Part shown: positions 49,458 through 58,066 of the stretch, piece by piece
How the letters are laid out: each line of letters opens with the position of its first letter
How positions within the stretch are numbered: the first letter of the stretch is position 1
Assembly: GCF_026319305.1 (NCBI RefSeq)
Contig: NZ_JAPDMV010000009.1
Location: forward strand, 1 to 64,000
DNA from: Methylophaga sp. OBS4
GTDB lineage: Bacteria > Pseudomonadota > Gammaproteobacteria > Nitrosococcales > Methylophagaceae
Direction of reading: 5' to 3'
Length of the DNA stretch: 64,000 nucleotides
Position numbers and translations under genes: made by a program
Notes under the pieces: generated by a model
What the model saw: the letters and a program-made list of their open reading frames with translations, nothing else
Databases searched by the model: none
What the model was told of the DNA's origin: nothing

Positions 49458-51215
49458 TCAGTGTGCAATAAAGTCTAAACCCACTCTCGTGAAGTTACTG
49501 CCTAACTTCTGTAATAAATTTAGAGCGTATTCATAACGCAGTTGTGCAACAATCTTACACTGGCAGTTATTCAATGACATTTGCTGGCCGCTTGATGCTA
49601 ATTTGTTAATAGTGATTGTATTGTCACCCTGTATTCTCCCGCTATCATCCGCTATGAACAGACTCCAATGAGGGGAAGCAGCGTTATCCGTGGAGTCATA
49701 GAAACTATACTGCTCAATTTCACCAATTTGATTAACCCCTTTGATAAACAAGTAATTATTTGAGTTTATCTTCGTATCTAATGGGCCAGTTTTGCAGTGA
49801 AGCTTTACAGCCATGAAAGGTTTGCGGCCGGTTCCCACATCCTGAAATACTCCAATATTCTTTTGGTTGGGCACCAAATCACAGATGGGTGATAAACATA
49901 CCCATTTCTCACCATTTAACTCAAAAATATGACCCGTTTCAAGATGCCAACCTGTTATGTTGGGTTTACATGAAATATATGAATTATATTCTCTGATCGC
50001 ACGTTCATTTTCATTGCCATCAGAGAGGTCAACGTTGTAATGGTGTTTAGTTAACTCACCAATGCCTATACCGTTAAGATTTACACCAACAACTTTAGTG
50101 AGGTATTCACGAACTGTGGGTTTAATGTGGCTGCTCAGCAACTCAAGATGGCGATCTAATTGTGCATCTATCAGTGCATGCTTAAATTCTTCATTATCAA
50201 CAGAGATGAGGTTCTGATAAAACTTGGCTTGAGCATGACGACTACTCAAAGCAATATCTTCAGCAAGGACTCCTTCCTCCTCTAATGTCGCTCTAAGTTT
50301 TGATGATAGCAATCTACTTGGACTTGGCTTCCAATCGCTTAATGCCTTTAAAAGCTTATTAATCAAATCAACATCTTCTGCTTTCTGTACAAAAGTAATA
50401 AATCCTTGATTTGTCCTAACCCAATGTGGTCCACCTTGAGCAACATCAGACCACCTAACATCATGTCTTGACTCAGTATTGAAAACCGTTGAGTTGGTTC
50501 TTTCAAACTCACTGAGAGCCCAATAGAAGACATTAGACGGGGTTTGTTTTTCCCAGCCAAAGTCTCTGGTAATTTGATGAAATTCGGTAAAGGGGGGAGC
50601 GCCTTCTCTAATACTTTTCAAGGCAGTTCTGGGCTCTCTTCGAAACGTAATATACTGCTGAAAGTTTAGTGCTGCTCTAACTTTATTGAATACGTTTGGG
50701 TCAACATCTTCAGCATCTTGGATCACATCTCTTCCTGAAGTAATTTGATCATTTTTGCCCAAATCTGAGACACACGGACTTAAAAAAGACATCAGTATTC
50801 TTTCAAAAGGCTCGATTGGTTGAGATGATGTGTGGAGCACAATTAAATTAAAATGTTTATTGGAGAAAACTTTTTTTACTATCTCTACAGCCTTCTCACC
50901 TCTATCGTTTAATTCATAATCAAGAATTAGCAAATCTGACTGATGCAAGTGTTGTGACAGAGTTACTCTATCATTACCGTCACCTTCACCATTGTGAATA
51001 TCAACAATCAGGGCTGGATCACGATTTCTGAAGTTTTTAATAACGTTAAGAACTTCTTTTGGATTCGTCTGTGGTACCAATTGTTTATTATCAGCCTGTG
51101 CTACGAGCACTTGTTCGATCGTCGGATACTTATCATCAACTATCAATACTGAACGAATAGGCTCAATAAAAGCTTCCCATATATGGGACTCATATGCCTT
51201 TGCAAGCTCAATCAT
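49458..51215 (-). CDS. Receiver-domain protein of a methylation-linked conflict system
   Basis: A 585-residue protein. The N-terminal 150 residues look like a response-regulator receiver: acidic pair in RSVLIVDDKYP (D27, D28), phosphoacceptor Asp in DLLILDYELN (D99) and Thr/Ser in LIVLHTSSQ (about 129-131). Between the first and second strands lies a longer-than-usual insert. The remaining 430 residues match nothing I recognise: no helix-turn-helix, nuclease or ATPase motif is evident. It starts one base after the GHKL gene stop (ATG at 51215, preferred to a TTG 24 bp upstream), so the two are coupled. It is likely the phosphorylation target and effector of that protein. It is AT-rich like its neighbours. 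Confidence 0.72.
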   Translation of the reverse strand: MIELAKAYESHIWEAFIEPIRSVLIVDDKYPTIEQVLVAQADNKQLVPQTNPKEVLNVIKNFRNRDPALIVDIHNGEGDGNDRVTLSQHLHQSDLLILDYELNDRGEKAVEIVKKVFSNKHFNLIVLHTSSQPIEPFERILMSFLSPCVSDLGKNDQITSGRDVIQDAEDVDPNVFNKVRAALNFQQYITFRREPRTALKSIREGAPPFTEFHQITRDFGWEKQTPSNVFYWALSEFERTNSTVFNTESRHDVRWSDVAQGGPHWVRTNQGFITFVQKAEDVDLINKLLKALSDWKPSPSRLLSSKLRATLEEEGVLAEDIALSSRHAQAKFYQNLISVDNEEFKHALIDAQLDRHLELLSSHIKPTVREYLTKVVGVNLNGIGIGELTKHHYNVDLSDGNENERAIREYNSYISCKPNITGWHLETGHIFELNGEKWVCLSPICDLVPNQKNIGVFQDVGTGRKPFMAVKLHCKTGPLDTKINSNNYLFIKGVNQIGEIEQYSFYDSTDNAASPHWSLFIADDSGRIQGDNTITINKLASSGQQMSLNNCQCKIVAQLRYEYALNLLQKLGSNFTRVGLDFIAH

Positions 51216-51216
51216 G

Positions 51217-54186
51217 CTATTCCATTCCTTTGAATTCAATTACAAAATTTGCTCCATGTAATGGAGTTATATTCTTATCAATTTCATAACTAATTTTATG
51301 ACCACCAGCGGCAAGATTAGCCTTAGCTAAATACAGTCCAACACCTCTACCGCCACTCATTTTTCTGGTAAAAAATAATGAAAATAATTTCTGGACATCC
51401 AGTTCATCTACCCCTGGGCCATTATCTGAAACAAATACTTTGTCTCCGACTAAATCCAGCCTGATTTCCTTGTTATCAATATCAGAAACTTGTAACCAGT
51501 AACGACTGTTATTCACTAAGTTGATGAAGACGGGGAAAAGCCTGGCGGGCTGTTCAAAAACTCGAATCCGTTTGAATGTGTCTGTTGCATTAAACAAAAT
51601 ATTGCTGCTTTTTAGCTGGTTTGAGTAGAAAGCATCCAGATACTCATAAATTTCCTGACCGGTAATCCATTTTTGAACTCGTTGGCCTGATAATTTAAGT
51701 GGTGATAAAAACCTCAGTTGTCCTGTCAGTCCGTGATACCCCATCTGGAGTTGAGCTATTGCCTCTGACTGCTGCACCTCTTCAGGTAATTGATTGATTC
51801 CTTGCCCGATCATGTCATCATAGGATTGCAATTCATGTCCCAAAATTTCGACAGCAATCCCCAACTGAGCCAAAGAATTTAATCTTTCCACTTCTGAACG
51901 AAGTTCGTCATTTTCTTCAGTACCTGCAATAGCGAGCATCTCAAGATCAATACTTTCCGTCAGAGTCTCCAGAGCCCTGATATATGATTCAAAAACCTCT
52001 GTATTTTCATCATCGATTTGAGTCCTTACTTCTTCCATCAATGACAAACTCTCTCTCAGATCGAGACTCTTCATTTCAACCCGCTTCAAAAGTGGAAGTG
52101 TTGTTTCGTGGAAGATCTTATTTCTTTCGTCGATTAACGCGCTGATTCTCTGATTCTCTGCCTCATGTAGTGATGAAATTTCAGACTTCCACTTTCTAAT
52201 CCTACTGTGAATAAATCCGGCACTTTTTTGTCTCTGTTTTTCAAAGACCTCTAAAGGCTTAGGCGGTTTTATTCTCTGAATAGCCTCATGAATTTTTTGC
52301 TCCCATCTCTCAAGCATCGAATAACACATGCTCATCAGATATCGATATTCTCGATAAGCATCTTCTAAACTACCAAGTTCTTGAGGGGCTCCTGAGAGCC
52401 TATACTCTGCATATTCTGTACGAAATGACTCCAGCTCTTCTTGAGCTAGAAACAGCTCAGACTCTGATTCGATCTTGAGACTTTCAACGTAATCCGTTAG
52501 CTGTTCCGTTAGCTCTGGTAACTGTTTATTAAACCGCTTAAGTTTCCCTCTGAATTGAGATCGATGTTTTTTTCGGAGTTTATTTCTTTCTTGCCGGAGC
52601 TTTTCCTCTCTATTTGCAGCCTGAAGCTCAGGAAGTATTGTTTGTCTCAGCTCAGAATCAGTTCCAAAATATTTTCTGCCCGTGCGCATCAAAATATTTT
52701 CTATCAGCACTTTAAGAGTCTTTGCTGCAACGTTATCTATAAAACCTTCTCGGCCCGCCTTATCTTTAAGATTTGGGTTTTTTTCTCGACTCAATGCCAA
52801 ACGGCCGAACATCCTTCTGGCATTCCAAAACTCCCTTCCCGCATGTCTACTTCTTCGAGATTCAATTTCAAAAAAGTCATTATCAACTCGACCATAGGGC
52901 AAAACTCGTAAACTATTTCGGAACACCATGAAACCAGCATATTTTGATGCCATCGTTTCAAAATATTTAAACTCCTCTGCTGAGTGAGATGTATTTTGAG
53001 CTTGTTGCTCAAAAGTTGAAAAGTAGAGATCAACCGGACCAACTTTCCAGTCACGTCTTTGATGAATCTTGACGTCTTTTGGAGGATCGATCGTCAATGT
53101 TTTACCTTCTTCAACCCATTCCCCAAAAACTTTTATTTGGCCATGAAAAACACCCTTACCATCAATATAGCCATCAACCACATGTTCTAATTCTGTAGTT
53201 TTACTACGATTGAACTCTTTTGCCGGTCCCAATATTAATTTTGACTTGTCACTCTTATGAACAGAAACACTATAAGTAAACTCTGGATCGACCCCATTTA
53301 TATCAGGAATATTAGGGTCCCAAAATGGATCCACGAAACTGGATAAAGTCTCAAAAAAACGTTCTTGTGACCTTTGTTCCATTGGACCTGTAATTCCCTC
53401 TGACAAATAATTTCTCAGGTCGTAATTGATACCGGAAAGTAAAAGGGCTGTACCAGATGGACTTTCCTCATTCCAAACCTGCCACTTTTGAATATGCCTT
53501 TCTACAAAACGCGTATTGATTATTGTTTGTGCAATCTGTTCTGAAGGAACAACGTAGTTGTTGTCATCATTTTCTTCTTTGCTAATCCTGTCATATGTTT
53601 GCCAGGCTGCTTCTACACGCTGCTGATGCTCTTGGTCTTCAACATCGCCCCACACATTTGTGGTCAGTTTCTCGAATAACTCTGGCAATAAGTTGAACAG
53701 CTCCGACTTGTTATCAAACTGTGTTACGGGAATTTTTATATCTGACAAAATCAGAAACGGGTTTTCAAAAATGCGCCAATCTATTAAGGCAGCAACGAAA
53801 GAATTATTTTTTCGTTTTGAAACAAGCAGAAGAAGCGGCCCAAGGTTTGCTGATGAAAGACGACCTATACCCTTTTGCCCTTGCTTGGGTCTTGGCTTAA
53901 GACCATTTCGGTCTTCTTGCGGAGTCTTATTATTATTAAATTTGGACTCTGTTCCGACTACAAGCCATCGATCTACAAATTCTTGATAGGACATTCCATG
54001 ACCGTTATCAAGGATGTTTGCTACTGGCTCTTCTCCATCGTAGATATTAAGCTCAACAGAACTCGCGTAAGCATCATAAGCATTTTTCCACAGCTCAGAG
54101 ATAGCTGTAGGACAATCGGCGATTTGTTCTCTGCCGAGGTGATCGACTGTTCTTGCTTGCGTTCTGAAAGCAATCGATTCAATCAT
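51217..54186 (-). CDS. Double-GHKL ATPase / sensor-kinase-like protein
   Basis: A 989-residue protein with an ATPase domain at each end. The N-terminal GHKL domain is of the MutL/Hsp90/MORC kind: N-box ELWKNAYDA (31-39), G1 LDNGHGM (59-65), G2 GQKGIGRLS (103-111). A long charged, partly coiled-coil middle (about 530-770) follows. The C-terminus is histidine-kinase-like: a His in EILGHELQSY (about 784), N-box FINLVNNSRYW, G1 VSDNGPG and G2 GGRGVGLYLAK (about 945-955). The ATG at 54186 (CAGGAG upstream) overlaps the methyltransferase stop (ATGA). It could sense DNA or methylation status and signal to the receiver protein encoded next; that is inference. No membrane segment is seen. Confidence 0.8.
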   Translation of the reverse strand: MIESIAFRTQARTVDHLGREQIADCPTAISELWKNAYDAYASSVELNIYDGEEPVANILDNGHGMSYQEFVDRWLVVGTESKFNNNKTPQEDRNGLKPRPKQGQKGIGRLSSANLGPLLLLVSKRKNNSFVAALIDWRIFENPFLILSDIKIPVTQFDNKSELFNLLPELFEKLTTNVWGDVEDQEHQQRVEAAWQTYDRISKEENDDNNYVVPSEQIAQTIINTRFVERHIQKWQVWNEESPSGTALLLSGINYDLRNYLSEGITGPMEQRSQERFFETLSSFVDPFWDPNIPDINGVDPEFTYSVSVHKSDKSKLILGPAKEFNRSKTTELEHVVDGYIDGKGVFHGQIKVFGEWVEEGKTLTIDPPKDVKIHQRRDWKVGPVDLYFSTFEQQAQNTSHSAEEFKYFETMASKYAGFMVFRNSLRVLPYGRVDNDFFEIESRRSRHAGREFWNARRMFGRLALSREKNPNLKDKAGREGFIDNVAAKTLKVLIENILMRTGRKYFGTDSELRQTILPELQAANREEKLRQERNKLRKKHRSQFRGKLKRFNKQLPELTEQLTDYVESLKIESESELFLAQEELESFRTEYAEYRLSGAPQELGSLEDAYREYRYLMSMCYSMLERWEQKIHEAIQRIKPPKPLEVFEKQRQKSAGFIHSRIRKWKSEISSLHEAENQRISALIDERNKIFHETTLPLLKRVEMKSLDLRESLSLMEEVRTQIDDENTEVFESYIRALETLTESIDLEMLAIAGTEENDELRSEVERLNSLAQLGIAVEILGHELQSYDDMIGQGINQLPEEVQQSEAIAQLQMGYHGLTGQLRFLSPLKLSGQRVQKWITGQEIYEYLDAFYSNQLKSSNILFNATDTFKRIRVFEQPARLFPVFINLVNNSRYWLQVSDIDNKEIRLDLVGDKVFVSDNGPGVDELDVQKLFSLFFTRKMSGGRGVGLYLAKANLAAGGHKISYEIDKNITPLHGANFVIEFKGME

Positions 54187-55301
54187 GCGCACTCCTGTGC
54201 AGTTTCATGACTAACTGATGTTTCATCAGAACTACCCAGAAGCTGACTTATGTGATGAATGATGACTTTCCCCAGCTCAACAGGTACGGCATTACCAATT
54301 TGCTTACCGGCAGCAATCAAACCACCATAAAATACATAGCTATCCGGAAATGTCTGTATTCTTGCAGCCTGACGCAACGTAATTCCATGATGCTCTGTCG
54401 GGTGAACAAATCTGCCCTTTGAAGGGTTTATGCAAGCTGTGGTCATTGTAGGTGCAGATTGAAATGGATCTATTCTTCCGTACACATCTTTGTGTCCATC
54501 ATGCTTTTCATGACAAGGCAAAACACGCCCGGAGTCTTCCCTACTCCCACCGTTGATTGGGGTTTTTTTGAACACTTCTATGAGTTCTTTACCATGATTC
54601 ATGTGTTGATTATTTAAATCATCAACATTTACTGGTGTTGAAAACACACTTTGACATGCAACCCATGGCAGTAAAGAAGAGTCTTTTGGAATTTTATTTG
54701 GATGCGAATGTGTCGGTTTAGGAGGCCAGACAAAATCGCTGGTATTAATCTCTTCAGCAACGCCCAAAATAAAAACTCTGCGCCGTCTTTGAGGTACACC
54801 GTAATCTCTGGCATCGAGGACTATTGGCGCAAAAAGCTTATACCCAGACTTTTCTCCTTCTTCGTAAAATTTTGCCAAATAATCTTCGTGCCTTTTCCAT
54901 AAAATTCCAGGCACATTTTCCATTAAGAAAAGACGCGGTTTTAATTTTTTTACAAAACTAAAATAAGTGTGGATGAGTTTATTTCTCGGATCCCCAACAC
55001 CTGCATCACGAATTCGATGGGTTGAGAACCCTTGGCATGGTGGTCCGCCCAGTAACAGATCACATCTGCTATTCGTAAAAAAGGTTTCTTGTAGTTCCGC
55101 AGGATTCAGAGTTTCAACATCTAACTCGAAAAGCTCTGTCTGTTTGCTGATGGCGTTACAAATATTTTTTCTGTATGTTTCAGTTGCATGACGATCATTT
55201 TCTACAGCAAACTCCAAGCTATAACCCGCTTGAATTGCTGCAAGCGAAAACCCGCCAGCGCCAGCGAAAAGGTCTACAGCTTTCAGTCCCTTATATTGCA
55301 A
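54183..55301 (-). CDS. DNA (cytosine-5)-methyltransferase
   Basis: 5-methylcytosine methyltransferase of 372 residues with the family motifs in order: I DLFAGAGGFS (10-19), IV GGPPCQGFS with catalytic Cys89, VI ENV (128-130), VIII QRRRRVF and X QIGNAVPVELG. The target-recognition region (about 215-290) does not reveal the site. The start is TTG at 55301 with GAGAGG 7 nt upstream. It is first in an operon with the GHKL and receiver genes and divergent from a vsr gene, as expected for a methylase whose deamination products need Vsr repair. No cognate restriction enzyme is visible. Confidence 0.93.
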   Translation of the reverse strand: MQYKGLKAVDLFAGAGGFSLAAIQAGYSLEFAVENDRHATETYRKNICNAISKQTELFELDVETLNPAELQETFFTNSRCDLLLGGPPCQGFSTHRIRDAGVGDPRNKLIHTYFSFVKKLKPRLFLMENVPGILWKRHEDYLAKFYEEGEKSGYKLFAPIVLDARDYGVPQRRRRVFILGVAEEINTSDFVWPPKPTHSHPNKIPKDSSLLPWVACQSVFSTPVNVDDLNNQHMNHGKELIEVFKKTPINGGSREDSGRVLPCHEKHDGHKDVYGRIDPFQSAPTMTTACINPSKGRFVHPTEHHGITLRQAARIQTFPDSYVFYGGLIAAGKQIGNAVPVELGKVIIHHISQLLGSSDETSVSHETAQECA

Positions 55302-55342
55302 GATCTTTCCTCTCTCATGCTAACAAGCAGTTAGCCGCTTTT

Positions 55343-55412
55343 AATACAAATGTCTGTATTGTAGTCATAGAATGAGGATGTGCCTATAATAATTAGTATT
55401 TTCTAATATAGG
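55343..55412. promoter_or_regulatory. Divergent dcm-vsr control region with inverted repeats
   Basis: The 148-bp gap contains an inverted repeat AATACA-N6-TGTATT (55343-55360) and a longer imperfect one (55383-55412, ends CCTATA and TATAGG). The second overlaps a perfect TATAAT (55385-55390), the likely -10 for vsr. These could be operators by which the methyltransferase, or a host factor, balances expression. No separate C-protein gene is seen. Confidence 0.45.
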
Positions 55413-55449
55413 ACCTGGGTATATTTGTCTTAAAAAGAGGACAGGAGCT

Positions 55450-55911
55450 ATGGATACTCATAGACCCGAGGTTCGCAAAAAAAACATGCGAGCTGTAAAA
55501 AGCAAAAATACAAAACCGGAAATCATCATCAGGAAAGCCCTCCATGGCAGAGGTTTCCGATACAAACTTCATGACAAATCATTGCCCGGGAAACCTGATC
55601 TGGTTTTCCCTAAATACAGAGCAGTCATAGAAATATATGGTTGTTTCTGGCATGGCCATAACTGCAAAAAATTCTCGTGGCCGAATACAAATGAGGAATT
55701 CTGGAAAGAGAAAATTTCAAATAATAGAAGCAGAGACAGTAAAAATATCCATAGATTGATGCAATCCGGTTGGCGGGTGTTAATTATCTGGGAATGTTCG
55801 ATTAACGACAGGAACAGACTCTTAAAACCAGATTTGATAAATCTAATTTCAGATTGGCTTGTTCACGGTTACAGCTCAAGTGAAATCAATGGGACAACTA
55901 AATTAGGATAG
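55450..55911 (+). CDS. vsr: Vsr-type very-short-patch repair endonuclease
   Basis: Mismatch endonuclease that nicks 5' of T in T:G mismatches arising from deaminated 5-methylcytosine, 153 residues. The N-terminal MDTHRPEVRKKNMRAVKSKN, catalytic Asp in LPGKPDLVF (D50) and GCFWHGHNC (64-72) metal/His motif are all typical, as is the late IIWECSI cysteine. It is divergent from the cytosine methyltransferase. Its intact active site argues for real function. In many systems Vsr works with MutL and MutS; here a MutL-like GHKL ATPase is encoded in the same locus. Confidence 0.94.
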   Translation: MDTHRPEVRKKNMRAVKSKNTKPEIIIRKALHGRGFRYKLHDKSLPGKPDLVFPKYRAVIEIYGCFWHGHNCKKFSWPNTNEEFWKEKISNNRSRDSKNIHRLMQSGWRVLIIWECSINDRNRLLKPDLINLISDWLVHGYSSSEINGTTKLG

Positions 55912-55964
55912 TGAATCAAGGGCCCGAGTGATTCAAGGGGCCGTAATGATTCAAGGGGCCGTAA
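55912..55964. repeat. 18-bp tandem repeats after vsr
   Basis: TGATTCAAGGGGCCGTAA occurs twice in tandem (55929-55946, 55947-55964), preceded by a degenerate copy (55912-55928). The array starts at the vsr stop and marks the junction between the methyltransferase locus and the higA-hipBA segment. Confidence 0.85.
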
Positions 55965-56003
55965 CACTTGAATATAAATTCACCTCGTTTCCAAAGGGTA
56001 GAC

Positions 56004-56372
56004 TCAAGCGCGAGCATGCGGTGGTTTGATTAACGACTCCGCCGGGATACCCAGCTCCTGATTCAGCTTCCAGATCATTTTCAGCGTCAGTGAGCGCTTG
56101 TGATTCAGAATTTCATAAACACGATTGCTCTTACCGATCATGGGCTCCAAGTCTTTAACGCTCAGCCCTTTCTGCTCCATTTCAAACTTGATGGCTTCAA
56201 CCGGATCAGGGAAATCCAACGGGTAATGTTTGGCTTCATAGGCTTCCACCAGGGTCACCAGTACATCCAGCTCTTCGCCTTCAGGTGTATCCGGCGTGGC
56301 CGTCATCAGCTTTTCAATTTCTTTTAATGCCGCACGGTAGTCAGCATCAGTTCTAATAGGTTTGATATTCAT
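56004..56372 (-). CDS. HigA-type antitoxin, no toxin partner visible
   Basis: A 122-residue protein of the HigA-like antitoxin/transcription-regulator family. The N-terminal region MNIKPIRTDADYRAALKEIE is typical, and a Cro/C1-type helix-turn-helix occupies the C-terminal half (about 65-115, KGLSVKDLEPMIGKSNRVYEIL). The ATG at 56372 was chosen by this N-terminus. Such antitoxins normally follow a higB toxin gene, but the 95 bp upstream contain none and hipA comes next, so it looks orphaned. Confidence 0.8.
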   Translation of the reverse strand: MNIKPIRTDADYRAALKEIEKLMTATPDTPEGEELDVLVTLVEAYEAKHYPLDFPDPVEAIKFEMEQKGLSVKDLEPMIGKSNRVYEILNHKRSLTLKMIWKLNQELGIPAESLIKPPHARA

Positions 56373-56467
56373 AATTTCCACGCGCCAGCGTATGGCACGT
56401 CTCCCGCCCCTGTTCCGCGAGGCGCCGGTTTCATTCAAATAGTCTGCACATCAATCTGTGCCACCAG

Positions 56468-57742
56468 TCAGACATCAATCTTGAAATCCTCATGTAATGA
56501 TGTCCAATGAGCGCTTAACTTAGCTTTATGGTCCTCATCCATTGGTAATCCACTCAATGCTTGAGGCCATGATGCTCTCGCGGTTTCCATAACATCATCC
56601 AGATGGGGTTTTACTGCTCGCCAGGGAATACCTGCTTTTGTCGCCCAGTATTCAAAATGAGCCATCGATACTTTGTACCACTCTTTTGTTTTCCCAAGGT
56701 TCAAAGCAAATTGAACCTCGTCCTCGATATAAACGCTCGTGGTGACGATATCGTATGCCGGTGAAAGTCTAGGCGTTACTTTGTCCGGGTACAGAAAGCT
56801 CCAATTCTTGATGTGAGCATCGCCATTAGCCAGCAATATGTTTACCAATAAACGACGGGCAAATTGTTGAGTATCTGCTAGACCATCACCTGAAAAACCA
56901 TCAATGATCTTCCCTAACTGCTCGTAATTAGCCGATCTATATTTTTCGTGTGGATACTTAACCAGGATCTGAGCGAAGTCTTCCATATGAACACGCTCAT
57001 TACCCGCTCTATCGAAGCGTTTAATCGCAAAAGCGTATCTTTCATCCGGCAGATTTATTTGGGGTAAGTTATCAAGTTGATTGAGTTCAACGAGCTTAAT
57101 TTCTGGAATTTCAATACCTACCATTTCAGCCAGTGACATGGCAGTAAATTCATTCAGTGGCACATTTTTGTGCTGTGTTGAGGGTGTTTTGATGATCCAG
57201 TCCCCCAGCTCTCCCCCTTTTGTGAGGTTATAGCGTCCATCTTTCTCCTTCATCGAGAACTTTATTTGCACTCCAGCCAAGGAGAATTTGTTCTCACCAT
57301 CTCCAATATTAAACTCTACCGCTTTCGCTTTGCCATGTGTGCTAAGGACGCTTTCTGGCACTTCTTCTGGCCGCATTGGCCTGGCCACAATGGCTCCGGG
57401 TAAATCCTGGCCTAGATATGAAAAGAGATGAAACTCATCATCTATATGGATTTTTTTATGCTGCGTAATTAACTCCCTCAACGCCCCCTCTGGTAATAAG
57501 TTTGATAAGGTTGGATGAAGTCTCTGATTTCTGACCCAAGGCTCTGAAAGTCCTTTATCAACTCCGGGAAAAGAGGGGTGGGTAATCAAACTGAATGTTG
57601 GACGGTCGGGATTAGCGCGAAACGACCCTGCAAAAGTTAAAGCATTTCGACCATTATTGAAGCCAGCTAAGTAACCAACAAGCTCGCCATGTAAGGATAA
57701 CTCCAGAACCTGAACTTCGTTCATCTGCGCCGATGAAGTCAT
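56468..57742 (-). CDS. hipA: HipA-type serine/threonine kinase toxin
   Basis: Toxin kinase of 424 residues. E. coli HipA phosphorylates glutamyl-tRNA synthetase and causes persistence. Catalytic Asp308 is in LANGDAHIKN and Mg-binding Asp331 in LSPAYDI, matching D309 and D332 of HipA. The regulatory Ser is about S154 in KFSLAGVQIK. All key residues are intact, so it is probably active. It is downstream of hipB with a 4-bp overlap, the usual antitoxin-first order. Confidence 0.93.
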   Translation of the reverse strand: MTSSAQMNEVQVLELSLHGELVGYLAGFNNGRNALTFAGSFRANPDRPTFSLITHPSFPGVDKGLSEPWVRNQRLHPTLSNLLPEGALRELITQHKKIHIDDEFHLFSYLGQDLPGAIVARPMRPEEVPESVLSTHGKAKAVEFNIGDGENKFSLAGVQIKFSMKEKDGRYNLTKGGELGDWIIKTPSTQHKNVPLNEFTAMSLAEMVGIEIPEIKLVELNQLDNLPQINLPDERYAFAIKRFDRAGNERVHMEDFAQILVKYPHEKYRSANYEQLGKIIDGFSGDGLADTQQFARRLLVNILLANGDAHIKNWSFLYPDKVTPRLSPAYDIVTTSVYIEDEVQFALNLGKTKEWYKVSMAHFEYWATKAGIPWRAVKPHLDDVMETARASWPQALSGLPMDEDHKAKLSAHWTSLHEDFKIDV

Positions 57743-58062
57743 TCCTTATCCTCATCGAGCAAGCCTTTCCAGGGATCATCAGCAAATGTTTCATTTACGG
57801 TACTGCCAATAAATTGCTTCCTTTTTAAGCCGCTATCATTTTCTAGCACCTCCATAACGGCACTCAGTTTTTCTTGTGGGATCAACATCAGCTCGCTCTT
57901 AAGGCCCTTTGCAACCAGCTCTAAGGTATCTAAGCGAGGGTTCCCCTTTGTTTCCAGTCGGTTATATTGCTGACGAGACATTCCAACGCGAAGCATCATA
58001 TCTTTTTGCTTCAGCCCTAGGGTCATTCGTCTTTTTTTAAGTTGTGTAAGTAGCGAGCTCAT
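57739..58062 (-). CDS. hipB: HipB-type antitoxin and repressor
   Basis: A 107-residue XRE-family DNA-binding antitoxin. The helix-turn-helix (about residues 8-62: RMTLGLKQKDMMLRVGMSRQ, then QYNRLETKGNPRLDTLELV) is clear, and the C-terminal tail would contact HipA. It represses its own operon through the row of operators directly upstream and neutralises the HipA kinase. Confidence 0.92.
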   Translation of the reverse strand: MSSLLTQLKKRRMTLGLKQKDMMLRVGMSRQQYNRLETKGNPRLDTLELVAKGLKSELMLIPQEKLSAVMEVLENDSGLKRKQFIGSTVNETFADDPWKGLLDEDKE

Positions 58063-58066
58063 ATCA

